Below are positions 8,603-17,031 of a DNA stretch of 64,000 bases, piece by piece. Origin of the DNA: Selenomonas sp. oral taxon 892 str. F0426. Lineage in GTDB: Bacteria > Bacillota > Negativicutes > Selenomonadales > Selenomonadaceae. The stretch covers positions 1 through 64,000 of the forward strand of contig NZ_KI260545.1 in NCBI RefSeq assembly GCF_000468035.1, read 5' to 3'. Numbering within the stretch: position 1 is the first letter of the stretch; the number at the start of each line of letters is the position of its first letter. Under the pieces are notes generated by a model, which had not been told where the DNA came from, ran no database searches, and saw nothing but the letters and a program-made list of their open reading frames with translations. The position numbers were made by a program, and so were the translations under genes.

Positions 8603-10837
8603 CTATCTCTCCCTAACAAATTCAATAACAAAATTTGCTCCAGCAAGCAATTTATCCCTTGAAAATTCTGCCAGTTCAATAGAATAGTCGTATCGATCTA
8701 ACAACTGGCGAGCGATATATAAGCCAAGCCCTCTCCCCTCTTCTCCTTTTCCAGAATAAAACGCCTCAAATATATAATTAACATCGTCAACCTTAATCCC
8801 TGGACCATTATCAGAAAAAATCAATCGTTGTTCATTTCCATTTATTGTTATTAATATTTTTCTTTCTCTTTTCGTATCTTTCAACCAATATAGAGAATTA
8901 TCAAACAGGTTGATAAATACCTGAAGCAATACCGCTTCTGTTGTTTTCGCCACTAATGGGGATCCTGTTATATCAAAGGATAGTTCAATATTATACTCTT
9001 TAAATACACGCTTATAAAGGTTATAGACTTTATCAAGAATTTCTTTTACATTGATGTTTTTCGTCTTAGATTTTGTTGAAGGAAATAAGAGCCTAACATC
9101 TTTCATTTGACCGTCAATGATAGAAAGATTACCACGTATAGATGTTAAACGCTCCAACAATACTTCTTGATCAATCACTTCGCCCATCATAATTTGTCGA
9201 ATAAGCGCATCCATTTGCTCAAGAGTTTTTTTGATAAAGAGCATCACATCGTGTGCTGCAGTTTCAATAGATAAACCAACTGCAGCAAGATTTTCTGTTT
9301 TATAAATACGTTCTTCAAATACTTGACGTTCTTTTTTATAACTTTTTTCAAAGTCAGCTAATAAATTGTCGACTTTCGGTGTCGTACCTATTTCCTTTTT
9401 TAGTCTCTCAATTACTTCAGAAGGACGTCCTTTCTTGATATCATCCAGTTCTTTTTTTTTCTTTTTTTCAATCAAATATTGAGCAAATGGTTTTTTTCTT
9501 AGATACTGTAAGATAATTTGGAGTACAAAGATAAAGTCATGAAGTGCTCGTCCATCCTCGATTAGCCCTTCTCGGTTAGTTTTATCTACTAATTTAGGAT
9601 TTTCAGATTGTGTGATATAAACACATCCAACAATTTGATCATTGCTCAAAAATTCGTCTGCTCGTACAGTTCCACGCGCAACATCAATGTTCAGCCAATC
9701 ATCTTCAGGATCACCATAGGGCATCACGCGAATGCCATCACGATACAAATATATTCTATGGTCACGAATTACCCCCTTTTCTTTTTGTTCTAAAAAAAAT
9801 CTAGGTGAATTATGCATATCTGCATTAAAATCAAAGAGATAAAATTCAAAGCGGAAGTTGCCACATTCCATTGGGGAGTCATCCATTACGCCTATACTCT
9901 TTTTGTATAGATTTAGCCCATTAATGTCTGGATCCTCAAAATCAAGTGACTGCATCTGCCCATTTAGTTCAAAAGAGATTCTATTCCCGTCTGCTATATA
10001 CTGGCCATTAGTCACCTTAAATACAGCCTTGTGGTCAAGGCAAGAACGTAGTTTTTCTTTATAGTCTGATGTAGATTTGTATTCTTGCCCATTTCTATAA
10101 ATCCAGACAGAAAAATCACTATTCTCATCGTTGGAAAAAATAGGCTGCAATTTTCCGACTTCTGCTTGTATCCGCGCAACCCTATTAACATCCCAACGTG
10201 TTTTAATGTTTTCAATTTCGATGATGGTACCGTGTGGCTTTCTTTTTCTCTTCGTTATACCTAGTATAACTTCTCTATCAGTAATATAAGTAGGACGTGA
10301 TTCGCTTAACTCTATTTCTAGATGATCCAAAAAAAGCTCTTTTTCGACACCATCCTCTGTCAAAAAGTCATTGTCATACTGCGAAAAATCATAAATCAAC
10401 GTGTTTTCTGTCATTTCTCCAGCATCCCCCCCCATATCATTATTTTTTTGACGTCGTGTGATAATTTTTATTTTCTTGCCAAGCTTAAAAATCGCAAAAC
10501 GACCGATTCCTTTTTCTCCTTGTAGGAAACGTCCTTTGCTTGTTCTAGCATTGCCCCTTTTTTGTTTCAATTTTGTTGGAGTTGCAGGGTTTAGCCAATG
10601 ACGTTTGAGAATCTCCGCATCCATACCGCACCCATCATCTTCTATGACAATTTTAGATGTATCAGTCACAGAAAAATTCTCGCTGAAATTAATAAATTCA
10701 ACTTTAACCCATGAAGCATCGGCATCGTATGCGTTTTTTATAAGCTCAATCAATGCAATCAGCTCATTTTTTATCAACTGATCGCCCAACATGGTAATCA
10801 AGCGTGCATATGGTCGTATTGCAACTTTTTCACTCAT
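8603..10837 (-). CDS. Histidine kinase with two GHKL ATPase modules
   Basis: 744 residues, predicted cytoplasmic (no membrane segment). The N-terminal part is an Hsp90/MORC-like GHKL ATPase: N-box IELIKNAYDAD (Asn35), G1 IEDDGCGMD (66-73), G2 QGEKGIGRFA (106-115). A long middle region ends in a lysine-rich helix (450-475). The C-terminus is a complete histidine-kinase core: H-box SIETAAHDVM with His529, N-box INLFDNSLYW (Asn643/647), G1 SDNGPG (675-680), the EAFYSGK lid and G2 GRGLGLYIARQL. Family knowledge: paired GHKL proteins of this kind travel with receiver proteins and DNA-modification genes. Here the start overlaps the methyltransferase stop (ATGA) and the receiver gene follows after 3 bases. 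Strong AT bias compared with the glycolytic genes suggests transfer. Confidence 0.85.
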   Translation of the reverse strand: MSEKVAIRPYARLITMLGDQLIKNELIALIELIKNAYDADASWVKVEFINFSENFSVTDTSKIVIEDDGCGMDAEILKRHWLNPATPTKLKQKRGNARTSKGRFLQGEKGIGRFAIFKLGKKIKIITRRQKNNDMGGDAGEMTENTLIYDFSQYDNDFLTEDGVEKELFLDHLEIELSESRPTYITDREVILGITKRKRKPHGTIIEIENIKTRWDVNRVARIQAEVGKLQPIFSNDENSDFSVWIYRNGQEYKSTSDYKEKLRSCLDHKAVFKVTNGQYIADGNRISFELNGQMQSLDFEDPDINGLNLYKKSIGVMDDSPMECGNFRFEFYLFDFNADMHNSPRFFLEQKEKGVIRDHRIYLYRDGIRVMPYGDPEDDWLNIDVARGTVRADEFLSNDQIVGCVYITQSENPKLVDKTNREGLIEDGRALHDFIFVLQIILQYLRKKPFAQYLIEKKKKKELDDIKKGRPSEVIERLKKEIGTTPKVDNLLADFEKSYKKERQVFEERIYKTENLAAVGLSIETAAHDVMLFIKKTLEQMDALIRQIMMGEVIDQEVLLERLTSIRGNLSIIDGQMKDVRLLFPSTKSKTKNINVKEILDKVYNLYKRVFKEYNIELSFDITGSPLVAKTTEAVLLQVFINLFDNSLYWLKDTKRERKILITINGNEQRLIFSDNGPGIKVDDVNYIFEAFYSGKGEEGRGLGLYIARQLLDRYDYSIELAEFSRDKLLAGANFVIEFVRER

Positions 10838-12111
10838 TGAAAATCCATCCTTCCACTAATAACAAATTCTTCGTGATAAATTTCTCTTTGTCTTTTATCC
10901 GATGAAAATCTTCCTTCTTTATCTCTGTATGGAGTAAGTAGTTTATTTGAGATCTTACGTTTTGATGCTTTTAAATTAGAAAACCCATTCTCTCGAAGGC
11001 AACAAATTAAATGTTCTGCATTTCTTATCTTAACACCCTTATATTCAGTATCACCAACGACAAAAAGAGCCATTCCTCCTGTATTCAACATTTTTGCACA
11101 TTTAGAAATAGCCCTTTCAATATCGGCATAATATCTTGCTACTGCACGAACTTTTCTATTAAAACCTTGTTTGTTTTTTAAATCTTGCACTATACTGAGC
11201 CCTACAGGATTTAAGGGTATATTCTCCAGCTGAACTTCTTCACTATTATAAAGGCTGCCTATAGAACCTTGTCTTAAAGTGCGATAGTCCTCAGCGTAAT
11301 CCAACCATAATGAAGAAAGTTGATGTAAATCAGCATATTCATAAGAAGTCACATAAGGAGGACTAGAGACTATCATATCTACCTTGGGTAGTTTCGTAAT
11401 TTCTAAAAAATTTTTACAAATCATATTTACATCTTTATGCTGATAGTAATATTGTTGTATTTGTGCAATTGCCTGAAGAAATTTTTGACATTGCCTGTCA
11501 AAAAGATACCAAACATCTTTGGGGGATTTATCAGGATCTACTTGGGGCTTAATAGATTTGGTTAACCATCTTGAAGCCCCTTTTAAAATGGAAGAAAGAA
11601 CACATAAGAACGCATTTAAATAAATATCGTCTTTTGATATACTCATCATTACTGATCGTTTTAAACGTAATACATCAAGAAAACGTTCTCTTGAAAACCA
11701 ATATTGTAGCCTTATATTTGCATTTTCATATTGAACGTCAGATAAATCCATTGAAAAAAACCGTTTTTTAATTTCTTGATAATAATCATTAAATTTTTCT
11801 ATGCTGTATTCCGAGTTTTTCGTTTTTGCAATTAGAATTGCTACTGGATTAATGTCACATCCCCAAAAATGTTTACTATGCAGCTTTGCCTCAAGTGCCA
11901 CAGTGCCACAACCACAGAAAATATCTGCAACACACTGAACATCCACTCCTTCTTCTTCTGCGTATTCAAATGCTTTACTTGCAATAAAGGCTGGAAATTT
12001 CGCAGGATAAGAGTGAATTGAGTGCATAAGTTTTTCTTTCTCTTGACTAAAATTCCACGCATTCTCTATGATGATTGATTCAATAGTATCGCTTTCTTTT
12101 AATCCGATCAT
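10834..12111 (-). CDS. DNA methyltransferase, SPPY type
   Basis: A 425-residue SAM-dependent DNA methyltransferase, probably modifying an exocyclic amino group (N4-cytosine or N6-adenine). It has the N-terminal HSIHSYPAKFPAF motif typical of this branch, the SAM-binding VADIFCGCGTVALEA with GCDINPVA following, and catalytic motif IV VSSPPYVTSYEY. I prefer the ATG at 12111 (AGG about 7 bases upstream; homology starts soon after) to a GTG at 12159 that lacks a ribosome site. No restriction endonuclease lies nearby. Its stop overlaps the kinase start by four bases, so it is co-translated with a two-component pair, and an IS30 remnant lies 97 bases upstream. This is not a standard restriction-modification layout. 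Confidence 0.85.
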   Translation of the reverse strand: MIGLKESDTIESIIIENAWNFSQEKEKLMHSIHSYPAKFPAFIASKAFEYAEEEGVDVQCVADIFCGCGTVALEAKLHSKHFWGCDINPVAILIAKTKNSEYSIEKFNDYYQEIKKRFFSMDLSDVQYENANIRLQYWFSRERFLDVLRLKRSVMMSISKDDIYLNAFLCVLSSILKGASRWLTKSIKPQVDPDKSPKDVWYLFDRQCQKFLQAIAQIQQYYYQHKDVNMICKNFLEITKLPKVDMIVSSPPYVTSYEYADLHQLSSLWLDYAEDYRTLRQGSIGSLYNSEEVQLENIPLNPVGLSIVQDLKNKQGFNRKVRAVARYYADIERAISKCAKMLNTGGMALFVVGDTEYKGVKIRNAEHLICCLRENGFSNLKASKRKISNKLLTPYRDKEGRFSSDKRQREIYHEEFVISGRMDFQ

Positions 12112-12207
12112 GGCTATACCTAACCTTCTATCATAATAATTGCAAATATAATCCCCCACACTATATCGCAGAGATTTTTCATTGCATTTTGTGTTTTGAT
12201 GTTTCTA

Positions 12208-12372
12208 CTAAAAAAGTTTTGCGTTACCGTGCCATGATTTTATCTCCACATGTAAGGTGGAGCTGGCAACTTCGAGATCTTTATCGATTTTCACCTTGGG
12301 TACACCAATCTGCGGCATTGCTTCGATCTGTCCACGCTGATAGAGGGTTAGATGTTTGAATGTGCGGGGCAT
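12208..12372 (-). pseudogene. IS30-family transposase remnant (N-terminal helix-turn-helix only)
   Basis: From an ATG at 12372 with a perfect GGAGG site, 54 residues read like the start of an IS30 transposase: MPRTFKHLTLYQRGQIEAM, then a helix-turn-helix ending in STLHVEIKSWHGN, close to the family's STI-REIKRN pattern. The frame stops where the DDE catalytic domain should continue, and no rest of the gene or terminal inverted repeats were found. It is a decayed mobile-element trace at the edge of the methyltransferase/kinase island. Confidence 0.7.
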
Positions 12373-12470
12373 ACAGAACCTCCTGGTGGTGTTTTGGCAA
12401 AGATATTTTAGCAAATTGATTCCATATGTTCTACTTTTTATGTGTCCAATTTCATTTTATAATGAACCTT

Positions 12471-13469
12471 CTACAGATTTTCCTTATACCACTGGATCGC
12501 TTCTTTGATCCCCTTTTCGAAATCATACTCCGGCGAATACCCAAGCTTCTCTCTGATCTTCGAAATATCCGCCCCGCTGTGGCGAATATCTCCCTTGCGT
12601 TCCGGGCCATAGATCGGCTTCAGATCTTTGCCGAACAATTCGCTGAGCACCGCATACATCTCATTGAGACTTGAGCGCTTGCCCGCCGCCACATTGTACG
12701 CCTCGCCCGCCGCCTCATGCGGCGCGACACACGCGAGGAGATTCGCCTGCACAACATCCTCGACATAAACAAAGTCGCGCGACTGCTCCCCGTCGCCGTT
12801 GATCGTCGGCGGCTCATCACGGAGCAGACACTCGATAAACTTTGGAATCACCGCAGCATACGCCCCATTTGGATCCTGCCGACGACCGTAGACATTGAAG
12901 TAACGCATCCCATAACAGTCCAGCCCATAGTGCATCGTATACTGGTACGCATACTCCTCCGCAGCAAACTTCGTCACCGCATACGTCGAGAGACGATTGC
13001 CGACAATCTCCTCCTGCTTCGGCATCGTCTCATCATCGCCATAGACCGCCGCACTGGACGCGTAGGTGAACTTCTTCACCCCGTTTTTCGCCGCCGCCTC
13101 CATCATATTCACCGTACCAACAATATTCGTCAGCGTATACTCAACCGGCTGCTCAATACTCTCAGGAACACTCACCGCCGCCGCCTGATGCAGCACATAG
13201 TCCACGCCCTCGCACACGCGCATGCAGAGCGCCGCATCTCGGATATCCCCCTCGACAAACTCGAAGTTCGGATTTTCCCGAAATCCCGCGATATTCTTCG
13301 CATATCCCGTCGACAGATTGTCCAACACACGAACCCTGTGCCCCATCGAGATCAGCGCCTCGGTCAGATTCGAGCCAATGAAGCCCGCACCGCCTGTGAT
13401 AAGGAATAAGGGATGCTTGGGAAAGATAATTATTGTATGACAGTTCACGATTTCCCTCTTCCCATGCAA
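12471..13469 (-). CDS. galE: NAD-dependent sugar epimerase, UDP-glucose/UDP-GlcNAc 4-epimerase type
   Basis: Extended short-chain dehydrogenase supplying an epimerised nucleotide sugar for the polysaccharide. Seen: Rossmann motif TGGAGFIGSNL, the active-site serine region YASSAAVYGDDE, catalytic YAVTK (Tyr-x3-Lys) and a C-terminal GAxxSKIREKLGYSPEYDFE segment. About 325 residues. The N-terminus is uncertain: the first in-frame ATG (13469) gives about 20 residues before the usual start, while a GTG at 13448 has an AGAGGGA site just upstream. It is the last polysaccharide gene in transcription order, cut off from manC by the AT-rich HD/Hsp90 gene, so it may rely on its own promoter. UDP-Glc/Gal and UDP-GlcNAc/GalNAc specificity cannot be separated here. 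Confidence 0.85.
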   Translation of the reverse strand: MHGKREIVNCHTIIIFPKHPLFLITGGAGFIGSNLTEALISMGHRVRVLDNLSTGYAKNIAGFRENPNFEFVEGDIRDAALCMRVCEGVDYVLHQAAAVSVPESIEQPVEYTLTNIVGTVNMMEAAAKNGVKKFTYASSAAVYGDDETMPKQEEIVGNRLSTYAVTKFAAEEYAYQYTMHYGLDCYGMRYFNVYGRRQDPNGAYAAVIPKFIECLLRDEPPTINGDGEQSRDFVYVEDVVQANLLACVAPHEAAGEAYNVAAGKRSSLNEMYAVLSELFGKDLKPIYGPERKGDIRHSGADISKIREKLGYSPEYDFEKGIKEAIQWYKENL

Positions 13470-13497
13470 TAAAATCCAACAAAGATGCCATTTGGCA

Positions 13498-13660
13498 CAT
13501 CATTTGTATCAATTGTCTTGTTGATAAGATCTCGCATATTATTCTCTGTATGTATCCCTGAGCCCACGCAATCACCAGCTATGTGAACTTCTTCTTCGTC
13601 AGGTTTTCATTGATATCGAGTATGGGTGAGAATAAAATCATGGATGTTCCTCCTGTCGAT
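13498..13660 (-). pseudogene. Possible decayed gene fragment between galE and the HD/Hsp90 gene
   Basis: Behind a good GGAGG site (13643-13648) an ATG at about 13641 opens a frame of only 20 codons (MILFSPILDINENLTKKKFT). The adjacent frame then continues with coding-like sequence (EEEVHIAGDCVGSGIH and more), as if a single-base shift had broken one gene. I cannot name the parent family. It could equally be non-coding spacer with chance open frames. The rest of the 245-base interval between the two genes holds nothing I recognise. Confidence 0.3.
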
Positions 13661-13714
13661 TGATAGATATTGCTATAATATCACACAAGACTATATTACC
13701 ACACCTCCATATAT

Positions 13715-16700
13715 TCACACGCTCATATATGGACTGTATTTCAAATCGTTATAATTGATAAGTACCTTATCACTATCATCAGAATCAATTTGCTTCATGA
13801 TTCTGACGTTTTCCTCTTTATAATTGGAGTCTGCTAGTAACACTAATATTTTTTGAATCAGTTGCTCATACATTTCAACAATCTCCTCCCTATGAGCACG
13901 ATTACGACTACATACGTAATCCACGGCATGCAGGAAAGCATCCGATTTTTTTATTCGATCAAAAAAGCGCAATTCTGCATTCGCCACATATCCATTTTCA
14001 TGCAGATCTGCAATCAACTCTTGGGCAACTTCTTCTATTGGTAGGTTAATAAAATATTCCCGCCTGTGGAGAAGACCATCCTCAAAATTGGAAAAATCCC
14101 AATCTAAGGACACTCCCAGCTTTTCATATCCATGCAGCACGTAAAATCCACGATATCTCTTCCTGAAGGAAGATAACACCACATGCCTAAAAAGGAACAT
14201 GCTTTTTATTTCTATTGCAAATTCATCGGGATGATAAATCTCAAGAGGAATCGCTTCTACTAAGAGAGAGAATTTATCATTCTGTCGACCAACAAAGTAT
14301 CGAATTGGACAATGACTCAATATATGCTCAGTAAACAAGCCTTCTGGTTTATTATCATAGCATTCTCTCTCGGAAATATCTTCCGCCTCTTTTTCTAATA
14401 GACATTTTGTTGTCGAAGACAGATATTCAGGAGAAATGTTAGCAATAAAAAAACACATCTTTTTACGTCGCAGTTCTAGTAGCGTGAATTTTCTTTCTTG
14501 CTTTGTATCATGAATATAGTATCCCCCAATATGAATATTTTTCAGAACATCTGAATATAGTTTCTGCAATTGTTCTACGCAATACCTATATTGTATTGCA
14601 GCTTCATAAAACAATAAGACGGTATCTTTAATTTCAGGATTCCTTTGTGCAAGCAAATAGTCGATTCCTTTTTTCATTGTTTTTTGAATCGAATTCTCCA
14701 ACTTGTCCCTAAAAAGTCCCCTATAATTATCTTGCAGACGATCGCGACTGATAGACAAAACTTTATCTGCATCGTCAGATAATAGATTTATCCGCCAGTC
14801 AATGAATGCAGGAATGATTGATTTTGAGGAAAATATCCTAGACGATACATCATGCCTTACATAGATATTACGAAAAAACACAGAATTTCCATATCGCATA
14901 TAGTGCAGATGTTGTACGGTACGATATAAATGGTCATCCTTACCATCTTCCTGGTCTCCACCTATACGATACTCAGGCTCTAAGAGAATGTCACACCATA
15001 TATAGCATCCGGTTTCCAAGACAAACGTTTCAACGGACATACGACCATCAGCAACTCCTATGGATGGCTCATTAAGCTCTAAAGCTAACGAGTCTCGTTG
15101 ACAAAATATTCTTGTACCTTTTACAGGGATCTCGTTTCCAGTTTCCTCTAATACAACAGGAATATAATCGTATTTCTCCTGTTGAAAAAGATCAGCAGGT
15201 CTGCTCAAATTCATATTTCCATACATACCGCGAATAATTTTTAATAACGGAAAAACGTATTTATCTGTAGGGAAATAATAATCCGAGCAGCCAATATCAT
15301 TTGCTTGTAGTTTTTTTCTCTCTATACGAAAACTTACTCGTGTCCCCTGCTTCCACGGTTTTTTATACCGACTCACATCTATGTATCCATTGTCGCCCCT
15401 CTCTGGGGCATAAAAAACAATCCTCCGCGGAGGTTCATCCATGGTTTTTGTAATCATTTCAAACTGACTTGTCAAAAGAAAAACAGATTGTAACCCCAAG
15501 CCGAATACTCCGGATGGTCTAAACCAAACTGGCATACACTGAATTGCATCTTCACGGATTTTACTTGATTTATTATCAATTCTCGCTATTTTCTTGATAT
15601 CCAGTTCAGATACCCCTGTTCCGTAATCTCGGATAGCGACCTCGACGTACATCCCCTCACTATCTTTCTTCACTTGAATCTCACCATGAACTTTATAGTC
15701 ATCTAAGTTAATACTATGACTGGAAAGTTGTTTTCGAACACCATCCTCATCATTCAGGGGTAATATCTCCTCCATAAACAAACGTAGAATCGTTGCATCT
15801 ACCGCATTTTGTATGATTTCACGTATACACACAAACTTATTTTTATAAATATTTTGTCCTTTTAGTAAATCGAATATCCGATTTCCAGAAATCATATATG
15901 ATAGATCCAGCAATTCTGAATAATGTCGTTCTCCACGTAACATCAGAATGCATTCCGAAAATCTTGGAGCATTACCAAATTCTTGTGCTGGTATGATCTC
16001 TCCCCAGTGTAAAGAAAAAAAATCACAGGCTTTTTTGATCCAATCACACCATCGCTTCATTTCCCTGTATATCTTTATGCCTTCAACTATTGTTCCACCA
16101 TTCGCATCTACAACATCATTTGCATCAAAGATCAGTTTTATCTCTCCGTCCTGCACCAGATAAGACTGCACAAACTCATGCTTTTTCTTATGAATCAATG
16201 ACAAATCTGGTAAAGGGGTAGCTGACTTCAATGCCACTTCATCGAATCTATCAGAGTCTAAATCTAATAAATCGCCTAACAGCAACATAGATGCAATAAA
16301 ACGTGGATGCATAAAGTCACCATAAAGACCATTGACAACAGGATTTAGCTCCATAATTGCCGAAACATCTTTCTGGTGCATTTCACAAATCTGAGCTAAA
16401 GTTCTGCGCAGTCTAAGTCCAAGCAAGCTCTCCAACATATCATCCCGTAATATACGCTGTCCACTTCTCCGTGCATGCCCAGATCGACTCATATCTTCTA
16501 TAATATGTAAAACAGCACAATAAACATTCCAAGAAATTACATTGGCATCTATTGTCCTGTTGAAATCTATTTGGTATACCAATCTAGATGACTTTCCCAA
16601 GTCTGTATCGTCATTTAAATGTTCACGCACAAATTTTTTGAACGGCGTTCTCGAACATTCCTCTCGAAGCTCTTCATACTCCAAAGCCATGCCAATATCA

Positions 16701-16972
16701 TGATAATAAATTGCCAACAACAACATCATAAGATCCGTGGCTGATAGTTTCTCTACACGCTCTTTTCCTAATAAGTTCGCAACCTGTATAGCAATCTGTT
16801 CTGAATGCGTTTTATCATGCCGACTAAAATGTGGAAAATAATTAGAAACGGTCTGCAGTTTTTTTTCGACCATGCTTCTTAGCACTTTCCATCGGCTGAA
16901 GTCATCCTCCTTTCCAATTGACCGCAACAGTTTTTCCATCTGTATTTCCATAACTAACTGCACAGCAATCAC
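13715..16972 (-). CDS. HD-domain plus Hsp90-like ATPase protein
   Basis: About 1085 residues, AT-rich, no membrane segments. The N-terminal region (50-180) has an HD-superfamily metal site: His52/His56 in SRHDKTHSEQ and the HD pair His91-Asp92 in YYHDIGMALEYEE. A GHKL/Hsp90-type ATPase follows around residues 390-560: N-box REIIQNAVDATILRL, G1 IRDYGTGVSELD and G2 SGVFGLGLQSVFLL. The C-terminal half is unrecognised. Such fusions suggest a nucleotide-hydrolysing or phosphodiesterase output controlled by an Hsp90-like clamp; a role in phage defence is hypothesis. The start is ambiguous: GTG at 16972, GTG at 16963 (10 bases from AGGAAG) or ATG at 16951. It sits alone between manC and galE in the same orientation. 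Confidence 0.75.
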   Translation of the reverse strand: MIAVQLVMEIQMEKLLRSIGKEDDFSRWKVLRSMVEKKLQTVSNYFPHFSRHDKTHSEQIAIQVANLLGKERVEKLSATDLMMLLLAIYYHDIGMALEYEELREECSRTPFKKFVREHLNDDTDLGKSSRLVYQIDFNRTIDANVISWNVYCAVLHIIEDMSRSGHARRSGQRILRDDMLESLLGLRLRRTLAQICEMHQKDVSAIMELNPVVNGLYGDFMHPRFIASMLLLGDLLDLDSDRFDEVALKSATPLPDLSLIHKKKHEFVQSYLVQDGEIKLIFDANDVVDANGGTIVEGIKIYREMKRWCDWIKKACDFFSLHWGEIIPAQEFGNAPRFSECILMLRGERHYSELLDLSYMISGNRIFDLLKGQNIYKNKFVCIREIIQNAVDATILRLFMEEILPLNDEDGVRKQLSSHSINLDDYKVHGEIQVKKDSEGMYVEVAIRDYGTGVSELDIKKIARIDNKSSKIREDAIQCMPVWFRPSGVFGLGLQSVFLLTSQFEMITKTMDEPPRRIVFYAPERGDNGYIDVSRYKKPWKQGTRVSFRIERKKLQANDIGCSDYYFPTDKYVFPLLKIIRGMYGNMNLSRPADLFQQEKYDYIPVVLEETGNEIPVKGTRIFCQRDSLALELNEPSIGVADGRMSVETFVLETGCYIWCDILLEPEYRIGGDQEDGKDDHLYRTVQHLHYMRYGNSVFFRNIYVRHDVSSRIFSSKSIIPAFIDWRINLLSDDADKVLSISRDRLQDNYRGLFRDKLENSIQKTMKKGIDYLLAQRNPEIKDTVLLFYEAAIQYRYCVEQLQKLYSDVLKNIHIGGYYIHDTKQERKFTLLELRRKKMCFFIANISPEYLSSTTKCLLEKEAEDISERECYDNKPEGLFTEHILSHCPIRYFVGRQNDKFSLLVEAIPLEIYHPDEFAIEIKSMFLFRHVVLSSFRKRYRGFYVLHGYEKLGVSLDWDFSNFEDGLLHRREYFINLPIEEVAQELIADLHENGYVANAELRFFDRIKKSDAFLHAVDYVCSRNRAHREEIVEMYEQLIQKILVLLADSNYKEENVRIMKQIDSDDSDKVLINYNDLKYSPYMSV

Positions 16973-17031
16973 TCTTCCTATAACAACAATATATGTAAAT
17001 AGAATATTTTTTCATAAGAATTTTATGGCTT

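Noticed and set aside
10834-12111. Reading the methyltransferase as part of a classical restriction-modification system
   Set aside because: No endonuclease, specificity subunit or helicase is adjacent; the coupled neighbours are a kinase and a receiver protein.
12208-12372. A functional IS30 element
   Set aside because: Only the N-terminal helix-turn-helix is present; no DDE domain and no terminal inverted repeats were seen.
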